Shown piece by piece: positions 46,817-58,485 of a stretch of DNA of 64,000 nt (position 1 is the stretch's first letter; the number at the start of each line of letters is the position of its first letter). Position numbers and translations under genes: made by a program. Source of the DNA: Jaltomata sinuosa. Taxonomy: Eukaryota > Streptophyta > Magnoliopsida > Solanales > Solanaceae. The stretch covers positions 186,001 through 250,000 of the forward strand of contig QJPP01007231.1 of NCBI GenBank assembly GCA_003996215.1, given 5' to 3'. The notes beneath the pieces are model-generated. The model was not told the DNA's origin. It searched no databases and saw nothing but the letters and a program-made list of their open reading frames with translations.

Positions 46817-47284
46817 TGGTAACGCTAAAACATACTCTCTTATTAGGAGGTATCTGTGATTGTCAGAGCAAAACACATTTATAGTTCCCAACGGATTTTG
46901 GGGTCGATCCCATAGAGAATTTAGAGCTTAGCCTAGGTGATTGTAAAACAGAGTTCACAACGAGAGTGAGTAATATAAAAAAGGGGGAATTGGGAATCTG
47001 TCACAATTTTGCAATTCAATAAACAAAGAAGTAAAGTAAAATAGGGTGTAGACAATAGAGAGGATAACTAGGGATTTGTGTCTAATGGGACTCGAACATG
47101 GGATAGGGTGATTGCTTATTCATGCAAATTCATGCTAAATGATATGGGTAACCTTAGTTTTAAGTATGGTTATTTATCTCTCTATCAACAACCATATATT
47201 CAACAACCTTAAGTCAAGCACTATTGATTCATCAATAAGCAACCAAGCTATTATTTAGGGAGGTCATACTATTTCTAGCTTTAG
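46817..47284 (-). repeat. E: 5' LTR, truncated
   Basis: Starts TGGTAACGC at the primer site and matches the first 460 bp of 39149-40630. It stops abruptly at TTTCTAGCTTTAG, where the 3' LTR goes on ACCCTTAAG. The remaining kilobase is absent. Confidence 0.9.
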
Positions 47285-48608
47285 TATATCCCATACCAGG
47301 TGTGGTACCCAAGTCAACCGTTAGTATTTCACATACCAGGCGTGGTACCCGAGCCAACCGAATGTCACATAAATCCATAGTCACAAACAATGAACAATCA
47401 ACACTTGTAAACCAACAAGCAATAACACTTAGTTCATTTCACAAGACTGAAAAATAGGACTTTTGGGTATTCCTAAGTAATTCACTAAGCAATGCAAACC
47501 ATACAAATACTTAAACATGAGTACAAAAACATACAATGTATACAAGAATCAATAACCATCACCTACCTCGAATGAGCAAACTCTACAGTGTCGGAGCTTT
47601 TTCCCTTTCAGGATCCCTTGCTTGTTCTTGGTCTAGAAACATTACACAGTAACCAAATCCAATTCTTATGGCCTACAATTTACCTGAATTATGAAAAATC
47701 CCAAACCCCAGGCCAACCATAATCATTCCACACACTCCCGGGCTTTCCCACCATTAATTCACCTAAATTCATCATTTATACAGATTCCATTAGAGAATTA
47801 TGGCTAAATGATCATTACCCATTATCAAGAATCAAAACCTAATTACTCTACCACCCTAGAATCCCCTTTTCCCTGGATTATACCATTCCTAAGTCATCCC
47901 AAACCTTTTCCCAAGTCCACCCCTAGAAATTCAATAGCATAGGAAAGATATCATGGAGTTCGGGGAGTAGAATCATTGCCTTATGGATCAAAAATAATGG
48001 AAAACCGGTAGAAATCGCCCAAAATCGCCCCCTTCTTCTCCCAAAATGAGTTGCAGAAAAACTAAATTGTTTTGGAGAAATTACTGCATTAAATCCCGTC
48101 ACGCTCCGCTATAGCGATCCACTCTACAATAGCAGTACCGCCATAGCGGAGTCGTCCGCTATGGCGGAGGTTGACCATCATTGAACTTCTGTTGTAGCGG
48201 TAATTTCTCTGCTATACTGGAGGTCGCCATGGCAGAGTGTCAACCACCGTAGCAGTTGACCCAGGACATAAAGTCTTAAAATCTCCAAAAATAGTCTATT
48301 TTACAACACACTTATTTCCCCGATGTCCCATAATAACCCTTCACATCAACCTCGATTCCGGGAGTTCTTCATACCCGAATTCGATTCTGAAAAGTCCCCC
48401 AGACTCCTTTATGTCTTATATAAAAGGAAAACTAGCTTAAATCAAGACATCTAACCCAATACCTTCCCGGATTTCCCTAGACCATACCTCGCTCCAAAAC
48501 CGGCTGAGACTAGCCAAGCCCATAATTTCAAACTCCCAAACCCGGAGTTTTCTAACTCTAAAAATTGGCAAGAATGGTTTACCCATAACGACGGACTCGG
48601 TCATTACA
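47281..48608 (-). repeat. I: 3' LTR, outer part deleted
   Basis: Matches the 5' LTR from about 54,683 to its end. It keeps two of the four 40-bp repeat units (47294 and 47334). The CCGCTATAGCG word cluster lies at 48106-48230, with CCGCCATAGCGG at 48138-48149 and CCGCTATGGCGG at 48156-48167. Confidence 0.92.
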
Positions 48609-48679
48609 ACAGATACCAATTTACCCATTATTAATCTCAAAACAATCAAACCCAAAAATATGAAAAGATAAAGAAAGAA

Positions 48680-50284
48680 AGAATATTACATGTATCCTCA
48701 AACAAGCGAGGGTACTTGTCCTACATGTCCCCCTCAGTTTCCCAAGTGGCATCCTCAATCGGATGATGCTTCCATTGAACCTTCTCCATACTGATCACCT
48801 TTGTCCTCAATTTCCAGACATCCCAAGCAAGAATCAAAATCAGCTCCTCTTCATAGCGAAGATCCTTATCAAGTAACACCTCATCCCACTTGACGATGTA
48901 GTCCCCATACCCATAATATCGCTTTAGAATGGATACGTGGAACACCAGATGCACATCCGACAAATTGGGTGGCAGTGCCAATCTGTAACGACGGGCCCTA
49001 CGATCTCAAGAACTTCAAATGGTTTGATAAATCGGGGGCTGAGCTTTCCCCTCTTACCAAAATGCATAATTCCCTTCATTGGTGACACTTTAAAAATACT
49101 TGTTCACCAACCTAAAATTCCATGTCCCAAACCTTGCGATCCGTATATTCCTTCTTCCTGCTTTGGGAAGCTAGTAACTTGGCCTACCTCTTACCTTTTC
49201 TTGCGCTTCCCTTACCAAGTCTACGCCCAAAGGCTTTACACCACCTTCCTCAAACCACCTAATCGGTGACCTATAACTCCTCTCATACAGCCTCGAATGG
49301 TGCCATGTTTATACAGGAGTGGTAGTTATTATTGTATGAGAACTCACACAATAGTAGAAACTGGTCCTAATGACCCCTGAAGTCAACCACACATGCTCTC
49401 AGCATGTCCTCCAATACCTAAATCATCCTCTCCGACTGACCATCAGTCTGAAGATGGAAGGTTGCACTAAAGGTGAGTTATCTACCCAACTCTTCATGAA
49501 ACTTTCCCCAAAACTTGGAAGTAAACTGCGTACCCCTGTCTGAAATGAAGGACAGTGGCACTCCATGCAATCTCATAATCTCCTTCACGTAGATCTTAGC
49601 CAATTTCTGTGAATTGTAATTCACCCTGACTGGGATGAAGTGAGCTGACTTGGTCATCCTGTCAACAATGACCCAAACAGAGTCATACTTCCCCAAAGTC
49701 TTGGGGAGACCCACCACAAAATCCATGGCTATTCTCTTCCACTTCTACTCAAGAATGGGCATCCTCTGAAGTAGTCCTGCAGGTCTTTGGTGCTCATACT
49801 TTACCTGCTGACAATTCTGACACTTGGACACAAAATCAGCTATGTCCCTTTTCATACCAGGCAACCAATAAAGTTGCCTCAAATTCCTGTACATCTTTGT
49901 TACACCTAGATGAATTGAATACCGTGAACCATGAGCCTCTACCAATACTTTCTGAATTATTTCATCAACTCGAGGAACACATATCCTTCCTCTAAAGTTT
50001 AACACACCACCAGAGTCCAATGTGGCATCCCCGAACTCTCCAGATATTGCCTTGCTTCGAAGTCTTCTCAACTGCGAATCCTGAAACTGTTTGGCCTTTA
50101 TCTCCTCTATGAATGTGGATTTGACCTCAATACTGGCCAAGACCCTACCTTGTTCTGAAATTCCCAAGTGCATGAACTTGGACTCCAATGCCTGGATTTC
50201 CCTTGCTAGTGGTCGTTTGGACACCCCAAATAAGCCAAACTGCCCATGGTAACTGTCTTCTGGCTCAATGCGTCTACCCCACAT
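48680..50284 (-). pseudogene. I: integrase with chromodomain
   Basis: The zinc-finger half has SRYSIHLGVTKMYRNL and CQNCQQVKYEHQ. The core has [20 protein letters not shown] and TDGQSERMI, with all three acids present. The section at 49,300-49,000 is heavily frameshifted. The chromodomain end is readable: VFHVSILKRY, VRKLRTK-like WKLRTKVISMEKVQWKHH, EDATWETEGDM, a stop, then DKYPRLFED. Confidence 0.88.
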
Positions 50285-51660
50285 TAGCCTTACTCAGATG
50301 GTACTGAATAGTCACATCATAATCCTTCAACAACTCCATCCACCTTCTCTGCCTCAGATTCAAGTCCTTCTGAGTGAAAATATGTTGTAGACTGTGATGA
50401 TCAGTGAACACCTCACACTTGACACCATAAAGATAGTGTCTCCAAATTTTGAGTGCAAATACCACCGCTGCCAACTCTAAATCGTGAGTTGGATAATTTC
50501 TCTCATGCACCTTCAACTTCCTAGAAGCATGGGCTATCACATTCCTATCCTGCATTAACACAGCACCCAAACTAGAATGTGAAGCATCACAATAAATAAT
50601 AAAGTCTTTACCTTTAACCGGCAAAGACAAAATAGTAGTCGTGGTCAAAAGTGTCTTGAGCTTTTGGAAGCTCTCCTCGCACTTGTCAGAACCACGCAAA
50701 TGGTACATCTTTTTGTGTCAGCCTTGTCAAGTGAGTAGCAATGGATGCGAAATCCTTGACAAACCTCCGGTAATAACCTGCGAGCCCAACAAAACTCCTC
50801 ACCTCAGTCATAGAGCTAGGTCGTGCCTAACTCTTGACTGCCTCTATCTTCTGGGGATCTACCATCATCCCCTGTTCTGACACTACATGCCCCAAGAACA
50901 CAACTGAAGTCAACCAGAATTCGCACTTGGAAAACTTCGCATAGAGCTTTTGATGTCTCAAAATGTCCAATACTATACGGAGATGTTTTGCATGATACTC
51001 CCTAATCTTGGAGTAGATCAAAATGTCATCAATGAAAATGATGACAAATGAATCCAAGTAAGAATTGAACACCCCATTCATCAAACTCATGAATGTCGTG
51101 GTGCATTAGTCAACCCAAATGACATCACTAAGAACTCGTAATTCTGTACCGAGTCCGAAAAGCAATCTTAGGAACATCCTCGGGCCTAATTTTCAACTGG
51201 TGATACCCTGACTTCAAGTCAATTTTTGAAAACACCGATGCACCCTGTAGCTAGTCAAATAAATCATCGATATGGGGTAGAGGGTACTTATTCTAGATGG
51301 TAATCTTGTTCAACTGCCTATAATCTATGCACATCCGCATACTACCATCATTCTTCTTTACGAACAATACCGGAGCACCCCAAGGCAAAGAACTGGGACA
51401 GATAAATCCCTTATCTAGGAGTTCCTGAAGCTAAGTCTTAAGTTCCATTAACTATGTTGGAGCCATACAATACGAAGGAATGGAAATGGGATGAGTGTCC
51501 GGCTCCAAGTCAATACAAAACTCAATATCCCTATCCGTAGGCATGCCAGGCAAATCCGCTGGGTCTCGAAACTCTGAAACAACTGGAACTGACTCAATAG
51601 AGGGGGACTCCACACTATCATCTCGGAGATGAGCCAAAAAGGCTAAACACCCTCTCCCCA
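50274..51660 (-). pseudogene. I: reverse transcriptase and RNase H
   Basis: RT motifs: [32 protein letters not shown] and [12 protein letters not shown] (51040-51000), so catalytic acids are kept, with stops near 51,440 and 51,250 and a frameshift near 51,120. GLAGYYRRF follows. RNase H ([50 protein letters not shown]) is open over 144 codons, 50,708-50,274. Confidence 0.9.
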
Positions 51661-52150
51661 CTAGCTTCCTAGCACAAATGATATAACTCTGACCAGCTTA
51701 GACCTGTACACACCTTCTCACTCTAGCCTATCCTTACCCAGAATCTCTAGAGCCACAGTCTTGGTGTTACAATTTAGCACAACATGGTAAGGGGATAACT
51801 AGGTTATGCCCAAAATAATGTCAAGGTCAACCATATCCAGAATTACTAAATCTACCCAAGTATGCCACCCCATAAAAACAACTGAACAGTTATGATAAAC
51901 ATGAGTCACAATAACTGACTCTCCAACCGGGGTAGAAACATGGATAGGGGAATCAAGGATATCATATATCAAGTCCAGACCCAACGTAAAACTCACAGAC
52001 ATATAAGAATATGTAGAGCCTGGGTCGAATAATACCGAAGCCATTTTATCACAGATGATAATGGTACCTGTGATTACCGCATCTGATGCCTCAGCCTCGG
52101 TCCTCCTTGGAAATGCGTAATAGTGAGCCCGGTCATCAATCTGGGCAACC
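51661..52150 (-). pseudogene. I: retropepsin-like protease
   Basis: [15 protein letters not shown] (active site DPGST) at about 52,040-51,995, then [12 protein letters not shown] and DLDIILGIT with a stop where J has a GMD. Confidence 0.87.
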
Positions 52151-53571
52151 TCCTTAGCTAGCTGCGCTGCACCCCTGCCTGCACTGCCATTTCCTCTATC
52201 ACCCTAGACTCCCTGAAAGTTACCTCACCGACCCTGTGGACGACCTCTAGCATGGCCACCTCTACCTGTCGGGGCCACATCCTTGGGCTGCTGCTGAACC
52301 TGATTACCAGTCTGCCTGTGAGGGCACTCCCTCTTAAAGTAGCCCAGATCACCACAATGGAAACAACCACGGTCAAGTGCATGCCTACTAGAAGATGAAT
52401 AAGAAGCTCCTTGACCCTTAGGAGCTCAAAACTGCTGATTAGCTCCCAGACGACCACCTGTAGCAGCTGGCAGGGCTGACTAAATAGGACGGGCTAAGTA
52501 TATCTGCTGATTCTGACCCCTAGAGTATGAACCACCATAATTTTCCTCGTTCCGAGGCTTGTTGGCTAACACCTTAGCTACCCCGCCTGCCTGACTCCCT
52601 CAAGTTTTTTCACATAATTTGCAACTTCATTGAAGCCTTTCCCTGAATAAGTCATGTGCACAGACAATACCTGAAGCTTAGTATTCAAACCCTTGATAAA
52701 CAACCGAACCCGCTCTTCCTCGAAACCCAGCAATTGTGTAGCAAAATAAGACAAGGGATGAAATTTTGCCTTGTAAGCAGAGACTGACATGCTACCCTGC
52801 TCCAAATTCAAGAATTCATCCTTTTTTTTGGTCCCTCAAGGTACGGGGTACGTACTTCTCTAAGAAAAGAGAGTGGAACTGTTCCCAAGTCAGTGGAGGT
52901 AAATGAAACGACCGACACTCCACATGAGATCTCCACCATTGCTTGGCATTACCCTGCACCTGAAATGTGATGAGCTCAACCCCATACTGTTGCACCATGT
53001 CCAGCTTGTGTAACCTCTCATAAAAATCCAGTATGAACTCATAAGCATCTTCCCTGTCCATACCCTGAAATGTAGGAGGTTTCAGTTTGAGAAACTTGGT
53101 CATCATCTCATGTTCATTTCCTGTCATCGCTGGGCCTAGCATTGGCCTGAAGAAGTTACTTGTTCCTGAAGCTGCATCCATCCTAGGAGCCCTAGGATCT
53201 GCTGTTTAAGTGCCCAGATCCTGGTTTGCAATGCCCACGGGTATGGCTCCAGCCCCAACCAAACCACTCAAGAAATTTCAAGCCTGGTGAAATGCTTCGG
53301 GCATCATAGAGGGAAGGCCTGCACCTCCAGCCGGTGCCGCCTCTGCCTCCGCATGTGCCCCTTCATCCTCCACAACAACTTCTATATCTTTGACAACTTG
53401 TTCCTGAGGTGGGGGAGGGGTTGCCTCTCGCGCTTCTGCAGCAGCTTGAGCCCCACCCTTGGTGGGTGTGGCTCTTCCTCGTCCTCTTCCCCTTCCCCTG
53501 CCACTACAATGAACAGCTGAGCCCACTGTTAGGATCGCCGGTCTAGCTTCGTTGTTCCTTGTGTTAACCAT
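52151..53571 (-). pseudogene. I: gag
   Basis: Start ATG at 53571 (MVNTRNNEARP), chosen because the family starts this way and the upstream codons are untranslated leader. An Arg-Gly run (GRGRGRGRGR) and a Pro/Ala/Glu-rich part precede the capsid region ([45 protein letters not shown]). The zinc knuckle at about 52,375-52,330 is CFHCGDLGYFKREC, with Tyr at the metal-binding His position. Confidence 0.87.
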
Positions 53572-53772
53572 CTGCGGACAGAAGAGTGAAAGATTCAGAT
53601 ACCAATTTGTATCACCAGATACCAAATATAATCAAGTTATATCATAATGGAAGAAAGAAGAGATAGTTTCCTAAAGTCCTATAGCCTCTCAACTAAAAGT
53701 ACGGACGTCTCCACACCATTCCGCAAGACCCTACTAGGCCTATTTTGGTACGACAAGATCAACGAACCTAGG

Positions 53773-53784
53773 ACTCTGATACCA
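53773..53784 (-). promoter_or_regulatory. I: primer binding site (tRNA-iMet)
   Basis: Plus strand ACTCTGATACCA, four bases from the LTR; eleven of twelve bases match the initiator tRNA-Met 3' end. Confidence 0.9.
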
Positions 53785-53788
53785 TCTT

Positions 53789-56017
53789 TGTCACGACCAA
53801 GACTATCGTGAGTGGCACCCACCCAATCACCGAATGAGCAAACCAATAGAGTCCAACTCTTAGCCTAGCTTAACAGCTTAAAACCAGTGTGCAGAAATGT
53901 AAACTAGCAATCATTCATGAATAAAAATAACTCTATAAATAAAATAAACTGCGAAAATTCCTCTCTAGAATCTAAAAGTCATCGTACCAAACATCTACCA
54001 AATACTAGAGTACGGGGATGCAACCCACAAAAAAAATAGTCTAATCCTGACACAAATGGGCTACAACTCAAATAGATGGAAATCAAGGCAGCTTGGTCGA
54101 ACAGCTCACCCTTGATATCTCGAAGTGTCAGGCCTACAAGTGAGGTCATGCGTCAACCGCTGGAAGATTTCCTGCACTCACAAAAAGACAAGTAAGTGCA
54201 GTATCAGTGCACAACCACCGTGTATTGGTAGGATCATCATCTAGTTCCAAATAAAATAGTGTATGATTAGTACAACAATCAAGTAAGAGTACATAAACAC
54301 ATAGGCAAGTCAACAGGTATTCCTAGACTATAAGTCTCTACCTAACTTATCCCACATGTAAACCACTTCACAGTTATGATCAATAATCCACAACAATAAT
54401 AGTCATACCTCGTTATATATCCCAGACCCACACTGGATCCCCTCTAGACAACACCTAAGTGTCAGACATACAACCCGGTCTACACCAAGACCAAAACACA
54501 TAACACAATACAATAACTCGGCCTCTCAAGGACCAAAATACGCAACCACAATTCATAATCACAACCCGGTCCACCTAGGGGACCATTAATAAAGATGAAA
54601 CAATACAATAAAGTAAACTCATACCAAGCGTGGTACCCGAGCCAATTGTTAGTGTTATCCTATACCAGGTGTGGTACCTGAGCTAACTGTTAGTATATCC
54701 CGTACCAGGCATGGTACCCGAGCCAATCGTTAGTATTTCCCATACCAGGCGTGGTACCCAAGCCAACCTAATATCACATAAATCCACAGTCACAAACAAT
54801 GAACAATCAACACTTATAAACCGACAAGTAATAAAACTTAGTTCATTTCACAAGACTGAAAAATAGGACTTTTGGACATTCCTAAGTCATTCACTAAGCA
54901 ATGTATATCATACAAATACTTAGACATGAGTACACAAACGTACAATGCATACAGGAATCAATAACCATCACCTACCTCGAATAAGCAAACTCTACAGTGC
55001 CGGAGATTTTCCCCTTTCAGGAACCCTTGCTTGTTTTGGTCTAGAAATAATACACATTAACCAAAATTAATTCTTATGGCCTACAATTTACCCAAATTAT
55101 GAAAAATTCCAAACTCCAGGCCAACCATGATCATTCCACCCACTACCGGGCTTTCCCACCATTAATTCACCTAAATTTATCATTTTTAAAGATTTCCTTA
55201 GAGAATTATGACTAAATGATTATTACCCATTATCAAGAATCAAAATCCAAGAACTCTAGCACCCTAGAATCCCCTTTTTCCTTGGATTTTACCATTTCTA
55301 GGTCATCCCAAACCTTTCTCCAAGTTCACCCCTAGCAATTCTATAGCATAGGAAAGATAGCACAGAGTTTGGGGAGTAGAATCCTTACCTTTGGGATGAA
55401 AAAAAATGGAAAACCGATAGAAATTACCCAAAATCACCTCCTTCTTCTCCCAAAATGAGTTGCAGAAAAATTAAACTATTTTGGGAAAGTTTCTGCATTA
55501 AATCCCATCACGCTCCACTATAGCGGTCCACTCCGCTATAGTGATACCGCCATAGTGGAGTCGTCCGCTATGAAGGAGGCTGACCATTGTTGACTTCCGC
55601 TGTAGCAGTAATTTCTCTGCTATAGCGGAGGTCGCTATGGCAGCATGTCAACCGCCGTAAAAGTTGACACGGGATAGAAAGTCATAAAATCTCCAAAAAT
55701 AGTCCATTTGATAACACACTTATTTCCCTGATGTCCCAGAATAAATCCTTCACATCAATCTTGATTCCGGGAGTTCTTCATACCCGAATTTGATTTCGAA
55801 AAGTCCCCCGGACTCCTTTATGTCTTATCTAAAAGGAAAACTAGCTTAAATCAATACATCTAACCCAATCCCTTCCCGGATTACCCTAGACCATACCTCG
55901 CTCCAAAACCGGCCGAGACTAGTCTAGCCCAAAATTTCAAACTCCCAAACTCGGAGTTTTCTAACTCTAACAATTGGCACGAATGGTTTATCTATAATGA
56001 CGGACCCGATCGTTATA
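53789..56017 (-). repeat. I: 5' LTR
   Basis: 2229 bp; plus strand TGTCACGACC to GATCGTTATA (the 3' LTR keeps the expected CATTACA at this end). Contains four 40-bp tandem units and a CCGCTATAGCGG-type cluster at 55,510-55,650. Confidence 0.92.
54622..54782 (-). repeat. I 5' LTR: four 40-bp tandem units
   Basis: Units begin TACCAAGCGTGGTACC or TACCAGGCGTGGTACC at 54622, 54663, 54703 and 54743. Each opens with an imperfect inverted repeat (TACCA with TGGTA). Confidence 0.9.
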
Positions 56018-56307
56018 TTATTGTATCCCTTTTATGCCTTCTCATATTTGCAATGTTGTGACTGTCCTCAAATACTTACTATTAGTTTGTATCCTAATAT
56101 GACTTATCAGTATGATGGCTGAGTTTTATTATTATTATTTTGGGTATAGGTGTGAAGAAAAAAATTGTCTGATGTGATTTCTAGTAAAAGGCAATTATTA
56201 ATTTATTAGATTAATACTTAGCTTTTACTTTGTAGTTTTTGATAATGCAAATATTTAATATTTATTTATTTTACTTTGTGTATGTCATTCAAATTGAAGG
56301 CTAAGCT

Positions 56308-56739
56308 ATGGATAATTCTCAAAACAAGTTATCCAATTATGAAGATATTTGTTTGATTGATTCTGGTACAACGCACACAATATTCAAGAATGAAAAATAC
56401 TTTTCTCATTTACTTATGGGCAAAATAAATGTCACTACGATTTATGGTAGTGCTAATTTGATTGAAGGCTCCGGAAGAGCTATCATAATTTTGCCTAAGG
56501 GAACTAAACTCATTATAAATAATGCTATGTTTTCTCCTAAGTCTCGGAGAAACTTGTTGAGTTTTAAGGATATCCGTGAAAATGGATATCACATTAAAAT
56601 AATGGATGAGATAAATCTTGAATATCTTGGTATCACCAAGAATGTCTCTGGCCAGACATGTGATATAGAAAAGTTCCCTGCTTTGTCTTCTGGTTATATT
56701 GGACAAAGATTAGTGCAATTGAGGCACATTCTAGAGTAA
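56308..56739 (+). pseudogene. L: copia protease region
   Basis: An open stretch of 143 codons. It has ICLIDSGTTHTIF, the copia protease active site with D-S-G, and then the hydrophobic flap-like IIILPKGTKLIINNAMFSP and NLLSFKDIRENGYH. Family knowledge: this segment frees Gag and Pol proteins. The open frame ends just before the GAG-pre-integrase segment. Confidence 0.85.
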
Positions 56740-57751
56740 ACCAGAAGTTTACTAATTCCAATACCTTTGAACTTTGGCATAATTGTCTGGGACATCCTGG
56801 ATCTATAATGATGAGACAAATTATAGAAAATTCAAATGGGCATCCATTAAAGAACTTAAGATTCTTTCAAATGGTGAATTTTCTTGCAGTGCTTGTTATC
56901 AAGGCAAGTTAATTGTTAGACCATCACTAACAAAGGTTAGAATTGAGTCCCCTGCGTTCTTGGAACATATACATAGGGATATTTGTGGACCTATTCACCC
57001 ACCTACTGGGTCATTTAGATATTTTATGGTCCTAATAGATGCTTCATCTAGATGGTCTCATGTATGACTTTTGTCATCTCACAATCTGGCATTTGCAAAA
57101 TTATTGGCACAAATAATACTATTATGGGCACAGTTTCCTGATAATCAAATCAAGTCCATTCGCCTTGATAATGTTGCATAGTTTTCATCACAAGCATTTA
57201 ATGATTATTTCTTATCAATTAGGATAAAAGTTGAACATCCTGTAGCTTTTGTTCACACTCAAAATGGCCTTGCTGAGTCATTAATTAAACGTCTGTAATT
57301 GATAGCAAGACCATTGCTTATGAAAACTAAGTTTCCCACTTCTGTTTGGGGTCATATAATCTTGCATGCTGCAACACTTATTCATCTCAGACCGACAAAT
57401 TATCATAAATTTTCTCTGTTGCAATTGATTTTCGATCAAAAACCTAATATATCCCATCTAAGAATTTTTCGGTGCACTGTGTATGTGCCTATAGCACCAC
57501 TACACCGCACTAAGATGGGTCCTCAACGAAGGTTAGGAATTTATGTTGGGTTTGAATCACCCTCCATTATTCGCTATCTTGAACCATTGATGGAAGATAT
57601 GTTCACTGCTCAATTTGCAGATTGTTGGTTTGATGGGACATTTTTCTCAAAATTAGGGGGAGAAAATAGTGAATCCAAAATAGAAATTTTGTGGAAAAGT
57701 CCATCATTAAACAAAAATTTTGTGGAAAAGTCCATCATTGTCTCATCATGA
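56740..57751 (+). pseudogene. L: copia integrase
   Basis: GAG-pre-integrase with LWHNCLGHPGSIMM (His pair of the zinc site) and CSACYQGK (Cys pair), with frame changes between them. The core shows HRDICGPI, SIRLDNVA and NGLAESLIKR, so the three catalytic acids are present, with stops at about 57,065, 57,179 and 57,296. The following 57,299-57,660 part (FPTSVWGHIILHAATLIHLRP, GPQRRLGIYVGFESPSIIRYL) is open. Confidence 0.87.
57686..57742 (+). repeat. L: 31-bp tandem duplication causing a frameshift
   Basis: The segment TTTTGTGGAAAAGTCCATCA occurs twice, 31 bases apart (about 57,687 and 57,718). The frame before the first copy continues in the frame after the second, so the duplication itself explains the shift between the integrase frame and the linker frame. 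Confidence 0.88.
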
Positions 57752-58485
57752 TCCTCGTGCTTCTATTTGTGAACAAGAATTACAAAAGATTATTCACCTG
57801 CAGAAAATAGCAAATCAAATGCCAGACGCATTTATAGATTTGAAAAGGATTACTAAATCGCATATTCCTACAAAGAATGTTCCAATTCGAATTGATTTCT
57901 CTGTAGGACTATCAAATAGTGTCATAGCTAATGAGTCTAAAGCATGCCTAAAGCGTGGTAGACCATTGGGTTCTAAGGATCGAAATCCTGAAAAAGAAAG
58001 ATAAATGGTCAAGATGACACTAAAAAAGAATCTCATATGGAAGTTCAAGATTTGAGCAATTCTGATATCCTTGAAGGAATCAATGAGCCTGAGACTCAAG
58101 AAAATGAGGAACTATCCATAAATTCAAGTGATATTGAAAATAATTTGAATCGATCAGAAATAGTGGTGGATTATGTCTTTGCATATATTGTTGCAACAAA
58201 AATCATGTAAGATAGTGAGGATCTTGAACCTCAATCTGTTGTAGAATGTCAACAAAGAAATGATTGGCTAAAATGGTAAGAAGCGATTCAATCAGAATTG
58301 AATTCACTTGTCAAGGGTGAAGTGTTTGCACCTATAGTTCAAACACCTAATGGTATTTAACCTGTTGGCTATAAGTGGGTCTTTGTGCGAAAAAGAGATG
58401 AGAAAAATGAAATACAAAGGTATAAAGCTTTCCTTGTTGCACAATGATTTTTGCAAAGACCTAGTGTCGATTATGAAGAGACATA
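57752..58485 (+). pseudogene. L: copia linker and N-terminal RT
   Basis: The linker (RASICEQELQKIIHLQKIAN, CLKRGRPLGSKDRN) leads into RT (SELNSLVKGEVFAPIV, YKWVFVRKRDEKNEIQRYKA, VDYEETY) with stops near 58,360 and 58,445. It is cut at 58,485 before the RT catalytic motifs. Confidence 0.85.

Larger units (their letters stand above)
39149..47284 (-). mobile_element. E: Athila-type derivative with gag and a second ORF but no pol
   Basis: Order on the minus strand: truncated 5' LTR (46817-47284), tRNA-Asp primer site, gag (46690-45365), conserved motif (45297-45345), spacer, ORF2 (43885-42700), CATTG hairpin, long spacer, polypurine tract, 3' LTR (39149-40630). No protease, RT, RNase H or integrase motif occurs between gag and ORF2. 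The right end is lost in a junction with I. Confidence 0.82.
47281..56017 (-). mobile_element. I: chromovirus (Del/Tekay-like) with truncated 3' LTR
   Basis: Minus-strand order: 5' LTR (53789-56017), tRNA-iMet primer site, gag, protease, RT, RNase H, integrase, chromodomain, truncated 3' LTR (47281-48608). It is a different family from J and K: LTR ends are TGTAACGACC/GGTCGTGACA and gag starts MVNTRNN. The outer 0.9 kb of the 3' LTR is missing at the junction with E. Confidence 0.9.
56018..58485 (+). mobile_element. L: Ty1/copia fragment (protease to start of RT)
   Basis: About 2.5 kb of a plus-strand copia element, cut on the left by I's LTR and on the right by G. Domains in copia order: protease, GAG-pre-integrase, integrase, then the beginning of RT. 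The first 290 bases (56,018-56,307) show no reading frame. Confidence 0.88.

Noticed and set aside
48100..48240. CCGCTATAGCGG cluster as a candidate host regulatory element or microRNA hairpin
   Set aside because: Present in both LTRs of I, so it belongs to the element; no single long stem is formed.
53460..53540. GRGRGRGRGR stretch in I as a host RNA-binding protein motif
   Set aside because: In frame with the gag start MVNTRNN and directly upstream of the capsid region; part of the element's gag.
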